A stretch of DNA of 64,000 nucleotides, from contig LNAC01000276.1 of assembly GCA_002007465.1 (NCBI GenBank), forward strand, positions 6,260,217-6,324,216, written 5' to 3'. Under the pieces are notes generated by a model. That model did no database searches. It worked only from the letters and a program-made list of their open reading frames with translations, and was not told the origin of the DNA. Source of the DNA: Ailurus styani. Its lineage: Eukaryota > Chordata > Mammalia > Carnivora > Ailuridae. Position numbers and translations under genes: made by a program. Numbering within the stretch: position 1 is the first letter of the stretch; every line of letters starts with the position of its first letter. This document shows, piece by piece, positions 46,361 to 58,362 of the stretch.

Positions 46361-47390
46361 ACTGGAAGGAAAGATAGAAGGATCCAAAATTATAATTGGG
46401 GACTTCAACAGCCCCCTCAGAAATTCATGGCACTGCTAGACAAAAAGTCAACAAAGATATAGAAGAACTGAACACTGTCATCAAATATCAGTATCCAATT
46501 AACATTTTCAGAACACTCAATTGACAGTTATAAGACGCTACATCCAACAACAGCTGATACACATCCTTATCAAGTTCCCATGGAACATCCACCAAGATAG
46601 AACACATGCTGGGTCATAAAACGAATGTCAACAAATTGAAATAAATTGAAATCATACGGGGTATATTCTTTGACCATAATAGAACATCTTTAAATCAACA
46701 ACATAAAGATAACAAGAGAGTTTCCAAGTAACTGAAAATTAATCAGCTCATTTATAAATAATTTATGGTTCAATAGGCACTCTCAAATGAAATTCTAAAA
46801 AAGATGAAATTACATCAACATGGGTGGAATAAGTCAATCAGAGAAACACAATTGTATGGTTTCACCCATATGTGAAATGTAAGGAATAGTGCAGAGGACA
46901 ATAGTGAAAGGGAGGGAAAATTGAATGGGAAGAATCATTGAGGGAGACAAACTCTATGAGACTCTTGACTCCAGGACACAAACTGAGGGTTGTGGAAAGG
47001 GAGGTGGGTGGGGGGATGGGGTAACTGGGTGATGGGAATTAAAGAGGACACGTGATATAATGAGCACCGTGTGTTAAATTTAACCAATGAGTCATTGAAC
47101 ATTATGTCAAAAACTAGATGTACTATATCTTGGCTAATTGAATTTAAATTAAAAAGAGATGAAAATAATGCAACATGTCAAAATTTGTGGCATGCAGATA
47201 ATGCAGTGCCTAGAGGGAAATTGATAGCACTAAAATGCTTACATTAGAAAAGAGGAAGTGTCTGAAATCATTAACTTAACCTCCCACCTCAAGACATTTT
47301 GAAAAGAGGAAAATAAACTCAAAGCAATTAGAAGTAGTGCTCGCTTCAGCAGCACATACACTCAAAGCAATCAGAAGTAAGGTAATAATG
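46360..47390 (+). mobile_element. Old L1 ORF2 with nested L1 3' end
   Basis: 46,360-46,790 is L1 ORF2 endonuclease-region sequence ('taattggggacttcaacagc', 'atgctgggtcataaaacgaa'). At about 46,800-47,150 a younger carnivore L1 3' end ('ctctatgagactcttgactc', 'gagcaccgtgtgttaaattt') is inserted, and the host L1 resumes ('gcagataatgcagtgcctag'). The repeat 'agatgaaa(t)aa' on both sides looks like its target-site duplication. Confidence 0.8.
47317..47379 (+). mobile_element. Tailless U6 snRNA 5' fragment with TSD
   Basis: The 23 bases at 47337-47359 match the first nucleotides of U6 snRNA ('gtgctcgcttc.gcagcacata', one G-to-A change), beginning exactly at the U6 5' end. They are flanked by 20-bp direct repeats at 47317-47336 and 47360-47379 (one mismatch, 'actcaaagcaat.agaagta'). 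There is no 3' remainder of U6 and no A-tail. It is a retroposed fragment, not a functional gene. Confidence 0.88.
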
Positions 47391-47639
47391 ACAATAATAA
47401 CATCAATAAATTCTAAAACAAATGCAATAGATAATATAAAAATGATAAAACATCAAAAAGGAAATAAAATCCATGATTAAATAAAATAAGCTGTATTTAT
47501 CAATGGTTTACAATATTGTAAAGAATTTATTTTCACCCAAATATTTGATTCAATGTAATAAAGTTAGAATAGAACCATAATGTAATTTTTAGAGGAAGAT
47601 GTTGATTCTCAAATTCACAAGGAAGTTAAATTTTTCTTT

Positions 47640-47858
47640 TTTTTCTTAAAGACTTATTTTTTTATTTTAGAGAGACAGAGAGAAGGCACATGCACATGGG
47701 TTGGGGAGGGGCAGAGGAGAGAAGCTTCAAGAAGACTCCCCACTGAACTCAGAGCCCCACACAGGGTTTGAGATGGGGCTCTAGTCCAGGACCCCAAGAT
47801 CATGACCTGAGCCAAAATCAAGAGTTGGATGCTTAACTGACTGAGCCACCTAGGTGCC
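47640..47858 (-). mobile_element. CAN-SINE
   Basis: A reverse, older SINE with 'cccaagatcatgacctgagc' and head 'gagccacctaggtgcc'. Flanks 'ggaagt.aaatttttc' are target-site duplications. Confidence 0.92.
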
Positions 47859-48148
47859 TTGGAAGTGAAATTTTTCAAAGAGAAATAAGAATTTTTTTTT
47901 TTGGCAGGGGGAAATGAACAACAAGAGAAGATATGGAAAAAGTAATATACCACAAAGTTCTCTGAAGTTTGTTAAGGTAGGAAAAATCCAAACAAATCGA
48001 AGAGGGATATGGAGGTTCCAGAAGCAACCCCTTGTATATAGGGAAGTTTAGTATTTGATACATTTAGCATTCAAGTAAGTTGGAAAATGATTATTTGACA
48101 TTGAGGAGAATATATTACATCTTTTAAAATTTGGCTAATGTCTGCATT

Positions 48149-48374
48149 CAGAAAAAGTTTTATTTATTTTTTTTAAAGATTTTATTTATTTATTTGATAG
48201 AGAGAGACAGTGAGAGAGAGAATACAAGCAGGGGGAGTGGGAGAGAGAGAAGCAGGCTTCCTGCTGAGCAGGGAGCCGATGTGGGGCTCCATCCCAGGAC
48301 CCTGGGATCATGACCTGAGCCAAAGGCAGATGCTTAATGACTGAGCCACCCAGGCACCCCCAGAAAAAGTTTTA
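48149..48374 (-). mobile_element. CAN-SINE with 14-bp TSD
   Basis: A reverse SINEC flanked by 'cagaaaaagtttta' at 48149-48162 and 48361-48374. Confidence 0.96.
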
Positions 48375-49960
48375 AAGCTAAAATTCAAATTTAACAATTT
48401 TTCTAAAATAGTTCAAATACAACATGGAAAAATCACATATAACTTAGATATTTTACCCAAATATGAATCTTTATACTGTCAGTTGACGGAACAAAACATA
48501 GAAGGTATATAAAGGGTGGTCTGAAAAGTTCTTAGTTAGGAAGGGAGCTTTCCAGAATAGAGGAGTGGCTGAAGCAATAGAGGACATACTTACTGTGTAT
48601 TCAGTGGTGGAAGACATGGCTGGATATAGTAGCAAATCCTCAAGGACAGCGTTAATACCAGATGGAACACCAACTGTGAATCTTGATTGCTGACGGTAGG
48701 TGTAGACAGGGACTCTTAAAAAGAGAGGGTGTAATCCTTTGATAGAGGTAAAACAGTTGTGTTTTCTAATATCTGAATGAAAAAACATAATGTTATACAT
48801 CAGAATGGTTTATTGTTCAAAAGCCTGGAAAATGTGATGGAGACTTAAGAGATAAAACCCAAATGCCTATTTCCCCTGGGACCCATTTTAATCCTTAAAT
48901 TCCTTAAAGAGTAACTGGGGAGGAGGCTTCAGGGGCCTCCTTGGTCAACACCACAAGAGAAAAGGAGGACCCCCAGTTCTGCTCTCAAGATCCAGCACAA
49001 AGGAGCATCTGCATAGACCCCCAGCCAGGGAGGGAACAAGATGACACCTGAGAGTTGGATTAACATCTGGGTGGAGGTGCTTGCCCTCAGAACTCACCTT
49101 TCCATCCTGCCATCCATGAGCTGGGGTACGGACATGACAGATTGCCAGGTTTCCTACACCTAACAGCCTGCTCCTGCCCGGGAAGCCACCTCTCCTCATT
49201 TCCTGCCTTCCCCCACCTTCTCTCCACACACAAAGGAAGGGGTAAGGGCTGTGGGGCTGCCCTGGTGGGATCACAGTTGTGGCCTGGGCTGCCCCGACCT
49301 GTCCTAGGCTGCCTGTGTTACCCTTAGGGTACCCTGTGTTACCCTTAGGGTACCCTGTGCCAAATTGCCAGAGGTGTTAGAAATAAGGGCTGAGCCAATG
49401 TCTACAGTGACTGATAAGGCTCTCACTCTTAGCTCTCCTGAGGCCAGAGCCTCAGAAAATAGGGATACAACAGGATCACATGTTGCTCTGTTAAGCATCT
49501 CTGGTCAAGTGTGTTGGGTGAGGGGCTGTCTCTGGAATGTGGGTCCATGGTCATCAGAATTCTGTGGGTTCTGTCACCACGAAGTGAGGTCACTTTTTCA
49601 AAGTTCCATTACCTAGGCCCCTTCTGTCATTGAAATCCATCCAAAGCCTCCACTGGACTATTGATTACTCACCCTCCTTGGCCGTATCATCTCCATAACT
49701 ACACAAATGCCCACCCCACCACTGGCTGGGAATGTCACCAGGGTCCCAGCCTGAAGGGGTCAGAGCTGAGTTCAGTCCTCTTTTTTCTCTGTTAGTTCCC
49801 TGTTCTGGAAAAGCCTTTGTGCCACTGGCAGCCTCCCCAGTCACCCAACCTGCACAAAGGGGTTCATGCTAATAACGACTTCCTTTTGACATCACCAGGT
49901 GTATGTGAGATTATATCTGCAACACCTGTGGGTCGGTGACACATGTATATGATGAATAAA
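48375..49960. other. Intergenic DNA, mostly unassigned
   Basis: The stretch contains an unexplained minus-strand open frame (48471-48800, reported under findings) and a 21-bp direct duplication near 49,312-49,355 ('ccctgtgttacccttagggta'). Otherwise nothing is recognisable. Confidence 0.45.
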
Positions 49961-49989
49961 CTCAGAGATGAGAATAATGAGAAGGGGAT

Positions 49990-50180
49990 ATTGCACAGAA
50001 TACCACTCAAAACAGGCTTGGGTTCCAGCTCTATCATTCACTAGGTGTTTGACTTTGGGCAATTTACTTACCTTGTCAGTGCCTCAGTTTCTCGTCTGTC
50101 ACTGGCGTAATAACAAGCGTACCTACTTTGTAAGGTCACGGGGGTCAATAGTCTCAAGTGCTATATGTGTATATCATAAA
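49990..50180 (+). mobile_element. MIR SINE
   Basis: MIR core blocks are present: 'cttgggttccagctctatca', 'gtttgactttgggcaattta', 'cagtgcctcagtttctcgtc' and 'acctactttgtaaggtcacg'. Confidence 0.85.
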
Positions 50181-50199
50181 TAAAATTTATAAATTCTTC

Positions 50200-51180
50200 T
50201 GGCACTGACTATAAATCAGCTCCAGAGGGCAAGAACTAGTGCCTTGATGTATGTAGAAAGTACTCCATAACAAAGGGTAGATATACGAGAGAACAACATG
50301 TATGAATGCATTACCTAAGTCACACATGTCCTCTTACTGATATTCCCAAGCAAAAGCACACCTGAACACACCCGCTCTGTCTGGCATCCTCTTCTCTGAT
50401 TCTATCCAGGAATCACTGGAGTTTCTTGGACCCCGTTAACCCTGCACACAATAGATTCTCTTCTCTGTGTCAGCCAATCCTACTCCATGTCCAATCCTTA
50501 CAGCTCTTGAGCCCTGAGCCCTGATTCTTCTCTTCACCTGGGAGAAAAGGGTCACTCCCAGAGCTTGGCACACAACAGGAACCTTGGAGAAAATGTTTCC
50601 TTGGCCCGTAGCAGGTGGAAGAATGCGGTGGTAGAGTGGGATGTTGGGACAATCCTCCAGGTGTTGTCAGAGGGGTGGAGCCAGGGGATTTGCCAGCAAC
50701 AACTGGTCTGGTTGGCGGGCCTTGGTGGTTAAATAGTTGGGAGGGCTGGCATGTTTCAGAAGTCCTAGCGTAATATGATCAATATCATGGCCATGCAATC
50801 AGAATCAGCCTAATGAGGCCACATTAACCCAATCTCGTTGTTTCCTGACTGACTCACAAATCCAGTAGTGATTTGATTATGATGACATTTGCGTTCTATC
50901 TTATTTTCATTTACTGGGTAGAGTGATTATTATTTACATTTACTGTGTATTTTTAAAAAGACCCTCCCTGAAAAAGTTTCCCAAACAAATTGAATTTATG
51001 ATAGAAGCCATTGGTGGGCAACTCACAAAAAGTCTGGACACATAATCTCTGGTTTGGCTCCTCCTACCTGGTAACTTTTATGGACTTCTGACGTCTCTCT
51101 TGAGATCAAGTACAGTTTGGACTCTGTGGGAGTGTGGCCTCATGGAATTTGAGAAGTGATGATGGTACTCTGGGATGACG
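50200..51180. other. Unassigned intergenic DNA
   Basis: No gene, RNA or clear repeat is recognised. Confidence 0.45.
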
Positions 51181-51187
51181 TCTATTT

Positions 51188-51189
<2 letters not shown>

Positions 51190-51237
<48 letters not shown>
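51190..51237. repeat. (TG)n microsatellite
   Basis: About 23 perfect TG units. Confidence 0.98.
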
Positions 51238-51239
<2 letters not shown>

Positions 51240-51329
51240 AATCTTGCTGTGGGTTGAAGTAGATTCCTCTCCTTGGGAAAATTTTTCCCAGACATTTTGC
51301 TCTGGGCTTTATTTTTACATACGGCTTGA

Positions 51330-51575
51330 TCAGCGCTGTCAATAGGACCACTAAGCACTCTATAATATGGAACTTTTAAAAAATTAGTAGCCACCTTTAA
51401 AAAGATAAAAAAGTGTGAAATGAATTTTTATAGTATATTTTAAAACATTATAACCAAGATAGTTTTACCTATGCATGCGGTCAATGTAAAAATTAATAGA
51501 GATAGTTTACATTTTTTGTGTATGCTTAGTATCAGAAATCCAGCACTTTTCTTTTATGACACAGTCTCATGTTTT
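51330..51575 (+). mobile_element. MER5A-like hAT-Charlie fragment
   Basis: The sequence begins 'cagcgctgtcaataggacca' and continues 'agtagccacctttaaaaaga', 'gtatcagaaatccagcactt'. This follows the MER5A layout (TIR 'cagtgctgtccaatag'). Confidence 0.65.
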
Positions 51576-51659
51576 AAATTGAATTTTGTTGGATGTATCT
51601 GCTTTGTATTTAGATTGTATATAAGTTTTCCACTTAAAGATCTTGTCATATGAGTACTG

Positions 51660-52640
51660 AAAAGTTCCTCCTGGGTCTAGTAACAAAGGAGGCATTGTGA
51701 CCTTATCAAGGAAGGACCCACAGAATGGTGAGGGCAGATGGAAGAAGTGAGGTGGTCTGAGGACGTGCTTGAAGATGAGGCCCCCAGAGGCACAGGATGG
51801 AGATGATCTTTTCTCAGTGATTCGCAATGAAAGGGAAGGAGTAGAAAGAGCCATTTCTCTGTGAAATATCAGGCAAGTTAAGGCAACTTGGATATGTATG
51901 AAGTAAAAAGAAAAGTAGGCAATGTTTGAAACAAACTTTTTGAAAAGCCAAGGAATAAATATGTCAACACATAAAAATAGAGTAAAATTTCCAGGCATTG
52001 TGGATGCTTTGCAGTGGAAGCAGATGGTTGTGGATTTATAGTGGTTATCAAAGTATGTGTGCTCTCCTCAGCAGTTATCCTAAGACTAGCAATAGCTATG
52101 GCATGGCAGATAATCAGGGTCTTCCAGATTTGAAATTTTACAAGGCAGATGTGATATGTGTTAAGGAATTCTGGATTATTCCAAGAGAATCGTTGAGATC
52201 ATAGACCATGGAATCCAAGATTGATAGGAATAGTAGGGAAAGGAAGGTGAGGATATGGTGACCTGGTGTCGCTTCCAATCTTGAGGGACAGGTAACTATT
52301 GTACAAGTGTTTGAGTGAAAACTGAAAATCAGGAATTTGTGATAGGTGAATATGTTTTCTGAATTATTTATTTTTTACCATGACATTGTTGGTTGATGTG
52401 AAGGTCTGGGATATGGGAGTGAGTTGCTAAGAGTGGGGCAGATGATAATTACACTCTTGGTTTAAGCTCTGAAAACCAAGTGGTTGCTAGGTTGACCAAA
52501 TGAATAGTCACCTAACACAGAAGGATGGTGCGGCTGGAGATTCAGAAAAAGAATGGGCACTGTGTATCTGGGGTTGGGGGGAAGAACAGGAATTGTTGGT
52601 TAAGAGTGACAAGGACAAGTGAGAATAAATCATAAAAGAG
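51660..52640. other. Unassigned sequence upstream of MBD3L1
   Basis: No gene or clear repeat is seen. It may hold MBD3L1 regulatory DNA, but no specific motif supports that. Confidence 0.4.
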
Positions 52641-52859
52641 AGGATCTTGGGCGCCTGGGTGGCTCAGTGGGTTAAAGCCTCTGCCTTCGGCTCAGGTCAT
52701 GATCTCAGGGTCCTGGGATTGAGGCCCGCATCGGGCTCCCTGCTCAGCGGGGAGCCTGCTTCCCCCTCTCTCTCTCTCTGCCTGCCTCTCTGCCTCCTTG
52801 TGATCTCTCTCCCTCTGTGAAATAAATAAATAAAATCTTAAAAAAAAAAAGAGGATCTT
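52639..52859 (+). mobile_element. CAN-SINE with 10-bp TSD
   Basis: A very well preserved sense SINEC ('gcgcctgggtggctcagtgg', 'aataaataaataaaatctta') flanked by 'agaggatctt' at 52639-52648 and 52850-52859. It lies about 250 bp 5' of the MBD3L1 reading frame. Confidence 0.97.
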
Positions 52860-53090
52860 ACAAGATGGTGAGGGAGAAATGATCTGGAGTAGCTCCTGAA
52901 TTTTGACCTTGAACTTTCTGGTTTTTACCCAAATCTATTTGATGACATCCCAGGACACAGGTCAGATCTATCCCCAGAGGTAGAGAAGGAAGGTAGAAGT
53001 ACAAGATAACCAATACAATGCTCCTAAGAAGGCAGCCTTTTAAAACATTTTAAACCAATTTTAAACCAATCTCATGATTTATTTTTATAG

Positions 53091-53744
<654 letters not shown>

Positions 53745-53820
53745 TGTCTCTTTGCAGTGTCCATGGTGTCTTCATGCTCTGAGCCCTAGAAACTTTAATA
53801 TGTACCAGTACTTTTCTTGT

Positions 53821-53826
53821 ATTAAA
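53821..53826 (+). terminator. MBD3L1: MBD3L1 poly(A) signal
   Basis: ATTAAA lies 77 bases after the MBD3L1 stop codon, followed by a TG-rich stretch ('gactttgtgtgac'), the usual arrangement of a polyadenylation signal and downstream element. Confidence 0.7.
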
Positions 53827-54187
53827 TGACTTTGTGTGACATAGACAATAGACACGGTGATCTTTTTGAGCTGCGAGATTGGGTTTCAGGTGAGGAGAGA
53901 AAGGAGATCTTCCCTTTCCATGAAGTACTGTTATCTTCTCTTACTTTGTATGTTATTTGTGTTTTAAAGTCAACAGAGAGTGATCACAGTCATGGGATTA
54001 TTTAGTGTTTTGCCCTCACAGTCAGGGTAAAAAACGCCTGGTCAAAATGGATTATTCTTCTCGTGTTAATATTCCAACAGATTCAACATAATTTTTTTTT
54101 ATGTTCTCAAAGAGGATATCTGTTTGTAGGTCTCTATTTTTCTGTTCTTTGTCTCATGTTAATTCAGAATTCAGTACAAAGAAATAC

Positions 54188-54420
54188 CAAACTTCTCAAT
54201 TTTTTTTTAAAGATTTTATTTATTTATTTGACACAGAGAGAGAAATTACAAGTAGGCAGAGAGGCAGGCAGAGAGACAGGGAGAGGAGGAAGCAGGCTCC
54301 CTGCTGAGCAGAGAGCCTGATGCGGGCCTCGATCCCAGGACGCTGAGATCATGACCTGAGCCGAAAGCAGAGGCTTTAACCCACTGAGCCACCCCAGGCG
54401 CCCCAAACTTCTCAATTTTT
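54188..54420 (-). mobile_element. CAN-SINE with 17-bp TSD
   Basis: A reverse SINEC flanked by 'caaacttctcaattttt' at 54188-54204 and 54404-54420. Confidence 0.97.
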
Positions 54421-54689
54421 AAAATATCTCTATGTATTGGAAATCTGATTCCTGAAAACTGATGTGCCATTTTGGGGATCATGATGTCAAGAAGAGACCG
54501 TTTTTAGCATCATTAATCTATCACTGAACCACACTGTTCATTGGGATTTAATTGTTAATTTTCTTGAGCAAACTGTGGTAATATTTAAATCCTTTTCATC
54601 ATTACTTAACTTTTGTCTCATGGATTCATCAGTTTCTGGGAATGAGTTATTAAAAAATAATAATATTTGTAGTATTTCTATCTTCCCTA

Positions 54690-55125
54690 AAAATGAGCTA
54701 TTTTATTTTTTATTGTGTTATGTTAGTCACCATACAGTACATCATTAGTTTTTGATGTAATGTTCCAAGATTCATTGTTTATGTGTAACAGCCAGTGCTC
54801 CATGCAATCCGTGCCCTCCTTAATACCCATCACCACGCCAAGCCATCTCCCATCGTCCCCAACCCTAAAACCCTCAGTTTGTTTCTCAGAGTCCACAGTC
54901 TCTCATGGTTCATCTTCCCTTCTGATTTTCCCCCCTTCATTTTTCCCTTCCTTCCCCTGATGTCCTCCATGCTATTCCTTATGTTCCACAAATAAGTGAA
55001 ACCATATGATAACTGACTTTCTCTGCTTGACTTATTTCACTCAGCATAACCTCCTCCAGTACCATCCATGTTGATGCAAAAGTTGGGTACTCATCCTTTC
55101 TGAAGGCTGCGTAATATTCCATCCT
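54690..55125 (-). mobile_element. L1 3' end
   Basis: The reverse complement of a carnivore L1 3' UTR and ORF2 end: 'aagattcattgtttatgtgt', 'gccctccttaatacccatca', 'tttcactcagcataacctcc' and 'gaaggctgcgtaatattcca'. It is a 5'-truncated minus-strand copy. Confidence 0.92.
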
Positions 55126-56495
55126 CTATTTTTCCATGAGGTACTCATCTGGACTTTTAGGATGTGGTTTAACACCTTGTTTGAAGACTAATTCTGATTT
55201 AGAGACACTGAATTTTTTCAATCCCTCATGACTCCTGTTACATTTTTCTGGGTTCACATTTCTGTTTCCTGGTATACATCCTTGAACAGGTCTTTGAAGG
55301 CCTTCGGCAGGGCAACGTTGAGTCTGTCCGTATTTCAGGAAGTGTTCTTATCTTTTTCTTTTGACAGATAGTGTGGTGAGGTGCTTAATAAGTTCCTAGT
55401 AATTTTTTCCTTCCTGGTTATTTAGTATTTCTGAGCCTCCATGTCATTTGCTATAAAATGGGAAATCAGCTCTCAAGGCTGGTGCGTGTAACTGAGACAA
55501 GGCATGCAGAGGCTAGAGACTGAGAGTGTGGCTGGGAAAGTTTGCCACTCATGTTGCTTGGGAGATAGTAAGGCATCCATAATAACATAGCTCTTGTTAT
55601 CATTATTGTAATTTCCAGAGAAGGCATTCTCAGAGAATGACTGCTTAAGACCGAGGATGTGAAGCTCACACTCAGTTAAGTCTGAACGGGTGGCATTGCT
55701 GGGACTTCTCCGCCCTTGCGTGTCTTCAGTTGTGGTTGTCTGCAAAATGTGTAAAGATCATGCCAACCGTTCCCGCAAATCCAAAGCACGACAGCACAGC
55801 TTGCCTCGTGCCTTGCTCATCGGGGGCTGCTTGCTGGGGAGACCCTGCTCGGTCTAGTTGGAGTCAGTGCAGACAAAGATGAAGAAAGACTGCTTAGCTT
55901 TTTCCTCAGATTTTTTTCTTTCCCACTGAGTGTTATTTATCTTTAGATCCAAGCAGAAACCATGTCTCTCAAGCTTTGGGATTTCTCTGGGATTAAGGCT
56001 ACCTGGATACCTAGTAATTTCTGCTCCAAGTCCCAACGTTGACTGCAGAGTCATTCCTGACTCACTCATTCCTTCTTGGACTATTTCCCATCTTGAAGGA
56101 CCCACGAAGGGAGAGGAGCCACCGAGGCAGACTGGTCTGGAAGTCATGGTAAACCTTAGCTTCAGAGAATGAGACAGTGTTAGGGGAACTTTGGGGGTGG
56201 AGAAATATGGAGGAAGGGAGACGGGTGCGGTGGCTGGCACAGAGCCAAGGGGATGCGCACTCCAAGGTTCCTAGGAAGAGAAACCTTGCACTGAGGTGTG
56301 ATGTTGATTTTACATGATGACAATGTCTGGGTCTCTTGCCAGTTCTGGTGCCTCTGAGGGACAAAATGGTGTGAAGCCAAAAGACAGAACTGCAGTTGGC
56401 CTTCAGGGCTCAGTGAAAGGGAAAACCTTTCATCTTGGTCCCCTGTGAAGCAGACAGGGGCCAAGTCAAGAAGGGCCCAGAGACTGTGTCCGACC
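55126..56495. other. MBD3L1-MUC16 interval, unassigned
   Basis: No gene is recognised. Open frames (55473-55745 minus, 55854-56240 minus, 56180-56497 minus) have no family resemblance. Part of this lies just beyond the MUC16 3' end. Confidence 0.4.
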
Positions 56496-56502
56496 AATGT
56501 GG

Positions 56503-56508
56503 TTTATT
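56503..56508 (-). terminator. MUC16: Candidate MUC16 poly(A) signal
   Basis: On the minus strand AATAAA occurs about 42 bases after the MUC16 stop codon. If used, the 3' UTR would be very short. Other hexamers lie further downstream, so this is a candidate only. Confidence 0.55.
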
Positions 56509-56549
56509 CCTGTGCCAGCCAAGCTCTGTTGGAGCCTCCGGCAGAGCTC

Positions 56550-56648
56550 TCACTGCACCTTCCTCAGGTCCAGGTGTGGCAGGTAATAGCCCAGGCTGTG
56601 CTGCTGAACCTCGTAGTCTCCCTCCTTCTCCCGCCGGCGGACAGTGAC
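56550..56648 (-). CDS. MUC16: MUC16 last exon: cytoplasmic tail
   Basis: After the acceptor 'cccttgcag' this exon encodes VTVRRREKEGDYEVQQ and then HSLGYYLPHLDLRKVQ before TGA at 56550-56552 (33 codons with the stop). It is the intracellular tail of the membrane mucin MUC16 (CA125), which forms a glycocalyx barrier on ocular, airway and genital epithelia. It aligns with the human tail (RRRKKEGEYNVQQQ, then GYY, then HLDL, as I recall it). The basic RRREK cluster next to the membrane corresponds to the ezrin/radixin/moesin-contact region, and the GDYEV and LGYYL tyrosines are conserved positions. Confidence 0.96.
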   Translation of the reverse strand, partial: VTVRRREKEGDYEVQQHSLGYYLPHLDLRKVQ

Positions 56649-56929
56649 CTGCAAGGGCAAGAAGAGGGCATAAGAATGGCCTGGGACCGCAGGGATGGGG
56701 GTGGCCAAAGCCACAAACACCTGCTGCCCCCTGTGTGTGTCTCCATCTTTTTGGACTTCATTTTCTCTCATGCATGCCTTGTCCTTCTTTTATCTCTTTC
56801 TCTTCTCTTCCCTTTAACTCTGTTTTTCTACCCTTTTCTCTGATATCCCATCCATTCATATCCTCTCCTTCGCTCCCTCCCTCTCCCTCCACCCAGGCAC
56901 CCTCTACTTAATTGAGGTATAAATGGTGT

Positions 56930-57700
56930 ACGATGAGCTGTAGGCATGTAAAGTGAATGATTTGATAAGTTTTGATTATAACTTCGTGAACCATCACCAC
57001 AATCAAGACAAGGAATACTTCTCATCCTGAAAAGTGTCCTCATGCTCCTTTGTAATTCCTCCTTCCCTAACATTTGCAAACACATTCTCTTTCCCAGGCA
57101 ACCACTGATCTGACTGATATCCCTATAGATTAGCTTGTCTTCTGCAATTTGTTTATAAACAGGCTGATATACTATGCACTCCTTGTTATCTAGCTTCTTT
57201 CACTCCACATTATTATTTTGAGATTTATGCATGTCAGTGCATGTACTTTTTATTCATTCCTTTTTATTGCTGAATTAGTATTCCATTGTGGGGCTAGACC
57301 ATGGTTTGTTTACCCATTCATCTGTTGACGAACCTCTGGGTTGTTTTCAGTTTCTGGCTAGTAAAATAAAGTTATTCTGAGCATTTGTGTTTAAGTCTTT
57401 GTATAGATTCTATTCAATTCTAATTTTAACTTAATTTAATTTAATTTAATTTAATTTAATTTTAATTTCTCTTGCATGAATTCCTAGGAGTGGAACGGTT
57501 GAGTAGGTATATGTAACCTTTAAAAATGCATCCAAGACATTTCTCAACAGCACTATTTGAGAGTTCCAGCGGTTCCTCATCTTCACCACTTACTTATCAG
57601 AGTCAATCTTTTTAATTTTAGCCATCCTCATGTGTCATAGTATCTCATTATGACTTGCACTTATGTTTCCCTAAGACTTATGTTGTTTAAAAGAAAGAAA
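56930..57700 (-). mobile_element. Old L1M/HAL1 antisense in MUC16 intron
   Basis: The plus strand shows antisense LINE-1 motifs: 'taaatggtgtacgatgagct', 'gctgaattagtattccattg', 'tacccattcatctgttgacg' and 'tttaattttagccatcctca'. It is in the MUC16 transcription sense. A (TTTAA)n microsatellite at 57428-57463 has expanded in it. Confidence 0.8.
57428..57463. repeat. (TTTAA)n microsatellite
   Basis: About seven TTTAA units within an old L1. Confidence 0.92.
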
Positions 57701-57704
57701 AAGC

Positions 57705-57905
57705 AAGGGGCACTGGGTGACTCAGTCGGTTAAGAGGCCAACTCTTGATTTCAGCTCAGATCATGATCTCAGGTTCCTGGGATGGAGCCCCATGTCAGCC
57801 TCCGCACTCTGGTGGGGAGTCTGCTTGAGGATTCTCTCTCTCTGTCTTCGTCTGCCCCTCTGCCTGCTCATTGTCTCTCACTCAAATAAATAAATCTTTT
57901 AAAAA
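57705..57905 (+). mobile_element. Older CAN-SINE
   Basis: A diverged sense SINE: 'ggcactgggtgactcagtcg' head, 'cagatcatgatctcaggttc', 'aataaataaatctttt' tail. Confidence 0.9.
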
Positions 57906-58043
57906 TTATTTTAAAAAGGAAAAAACAAGGCACATGCAAACTATGAGAGAAATACGTAAAACATTCCCAGCAAAGGACATATATTTATAAAGCATAAAGC
58001 TCTTATGACCCAATAGTAAAGACAAGCAACCCTCCTTACTTAC

Positions 58044-58123
58044 CAGAAAGCAGCAGATCAAGCATGTGATGAGTACCAGGAGTCCCGCCAAGCAGATAAG
58101 GATGATGGCCCAGTAGGGGAGGT
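58044..58123 (-). CDS. MUC16: MUC16 transmembrane exon
   Basis: An 80-bp exon between the acceptor 'tgtctccccag' and donor CTG|GTAAGT. It reads (D)LPYWAIILICLAGLL and then VLITCLICCFL, a single hydrophobic helix matching the human MUC16 membrane span (DLPFWAVILIGLAGLLGLI as I recall it). It anchors the mucin in the apical membrane. Phases (1 in, 0 out) join the flanking exons exactly. Four cysteines in and at the end of the helix could be palmitoylated; this is inference only. Confidence 0.97.
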
Positions 58124-58320
58124 CTGGGGAGACAAGTGCTGGTGTAAGCCACCTCCTGTCATTCCCCTAGGGCTCCTGCTTTCCCTGCACTGTGCCTAAC
58201 AGTCCCTGACAAGGGTGTCCAGCTTTCATCATTATCAAGACTCTGGGCACATGGTTTTCTTTAAGTAGAGCATCAAGATATTCCTTCCCCATCCTGGGCT
58301 GGGGCTTCTCTGAGACTTAC

Positions 58321-58362
58321 CAGAATTCTCAGTTAAGACATCGTTTCTGTTGGGAGAATACC
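58321..58362 (-). CDS. MUC16: MUC16 juxtamembrane micro-exon
   Basis: A 42-bp exon between 'catttccag' and GTAAGT. With split glycines at both ends it encodes G-YSPNRNDVLTENS-G/D, the extracellular stub between the last SEA domain and the membrane span (human YSPNRNEPLTGNS as I recall it). This segment lies close to the proposed ectodomain release site, so its sequence bears on shedding of the mucin. It is far too short to be found as an open frame. Confidence 0.96.

Noticed and set aside
47337..47359. U6 snRNA gene
   Set aside because: Only the first 23 nucleotides exist, with a substitution. There is no rest of the RNA and no Pol III promoter context, so it is a retroposed fragment.
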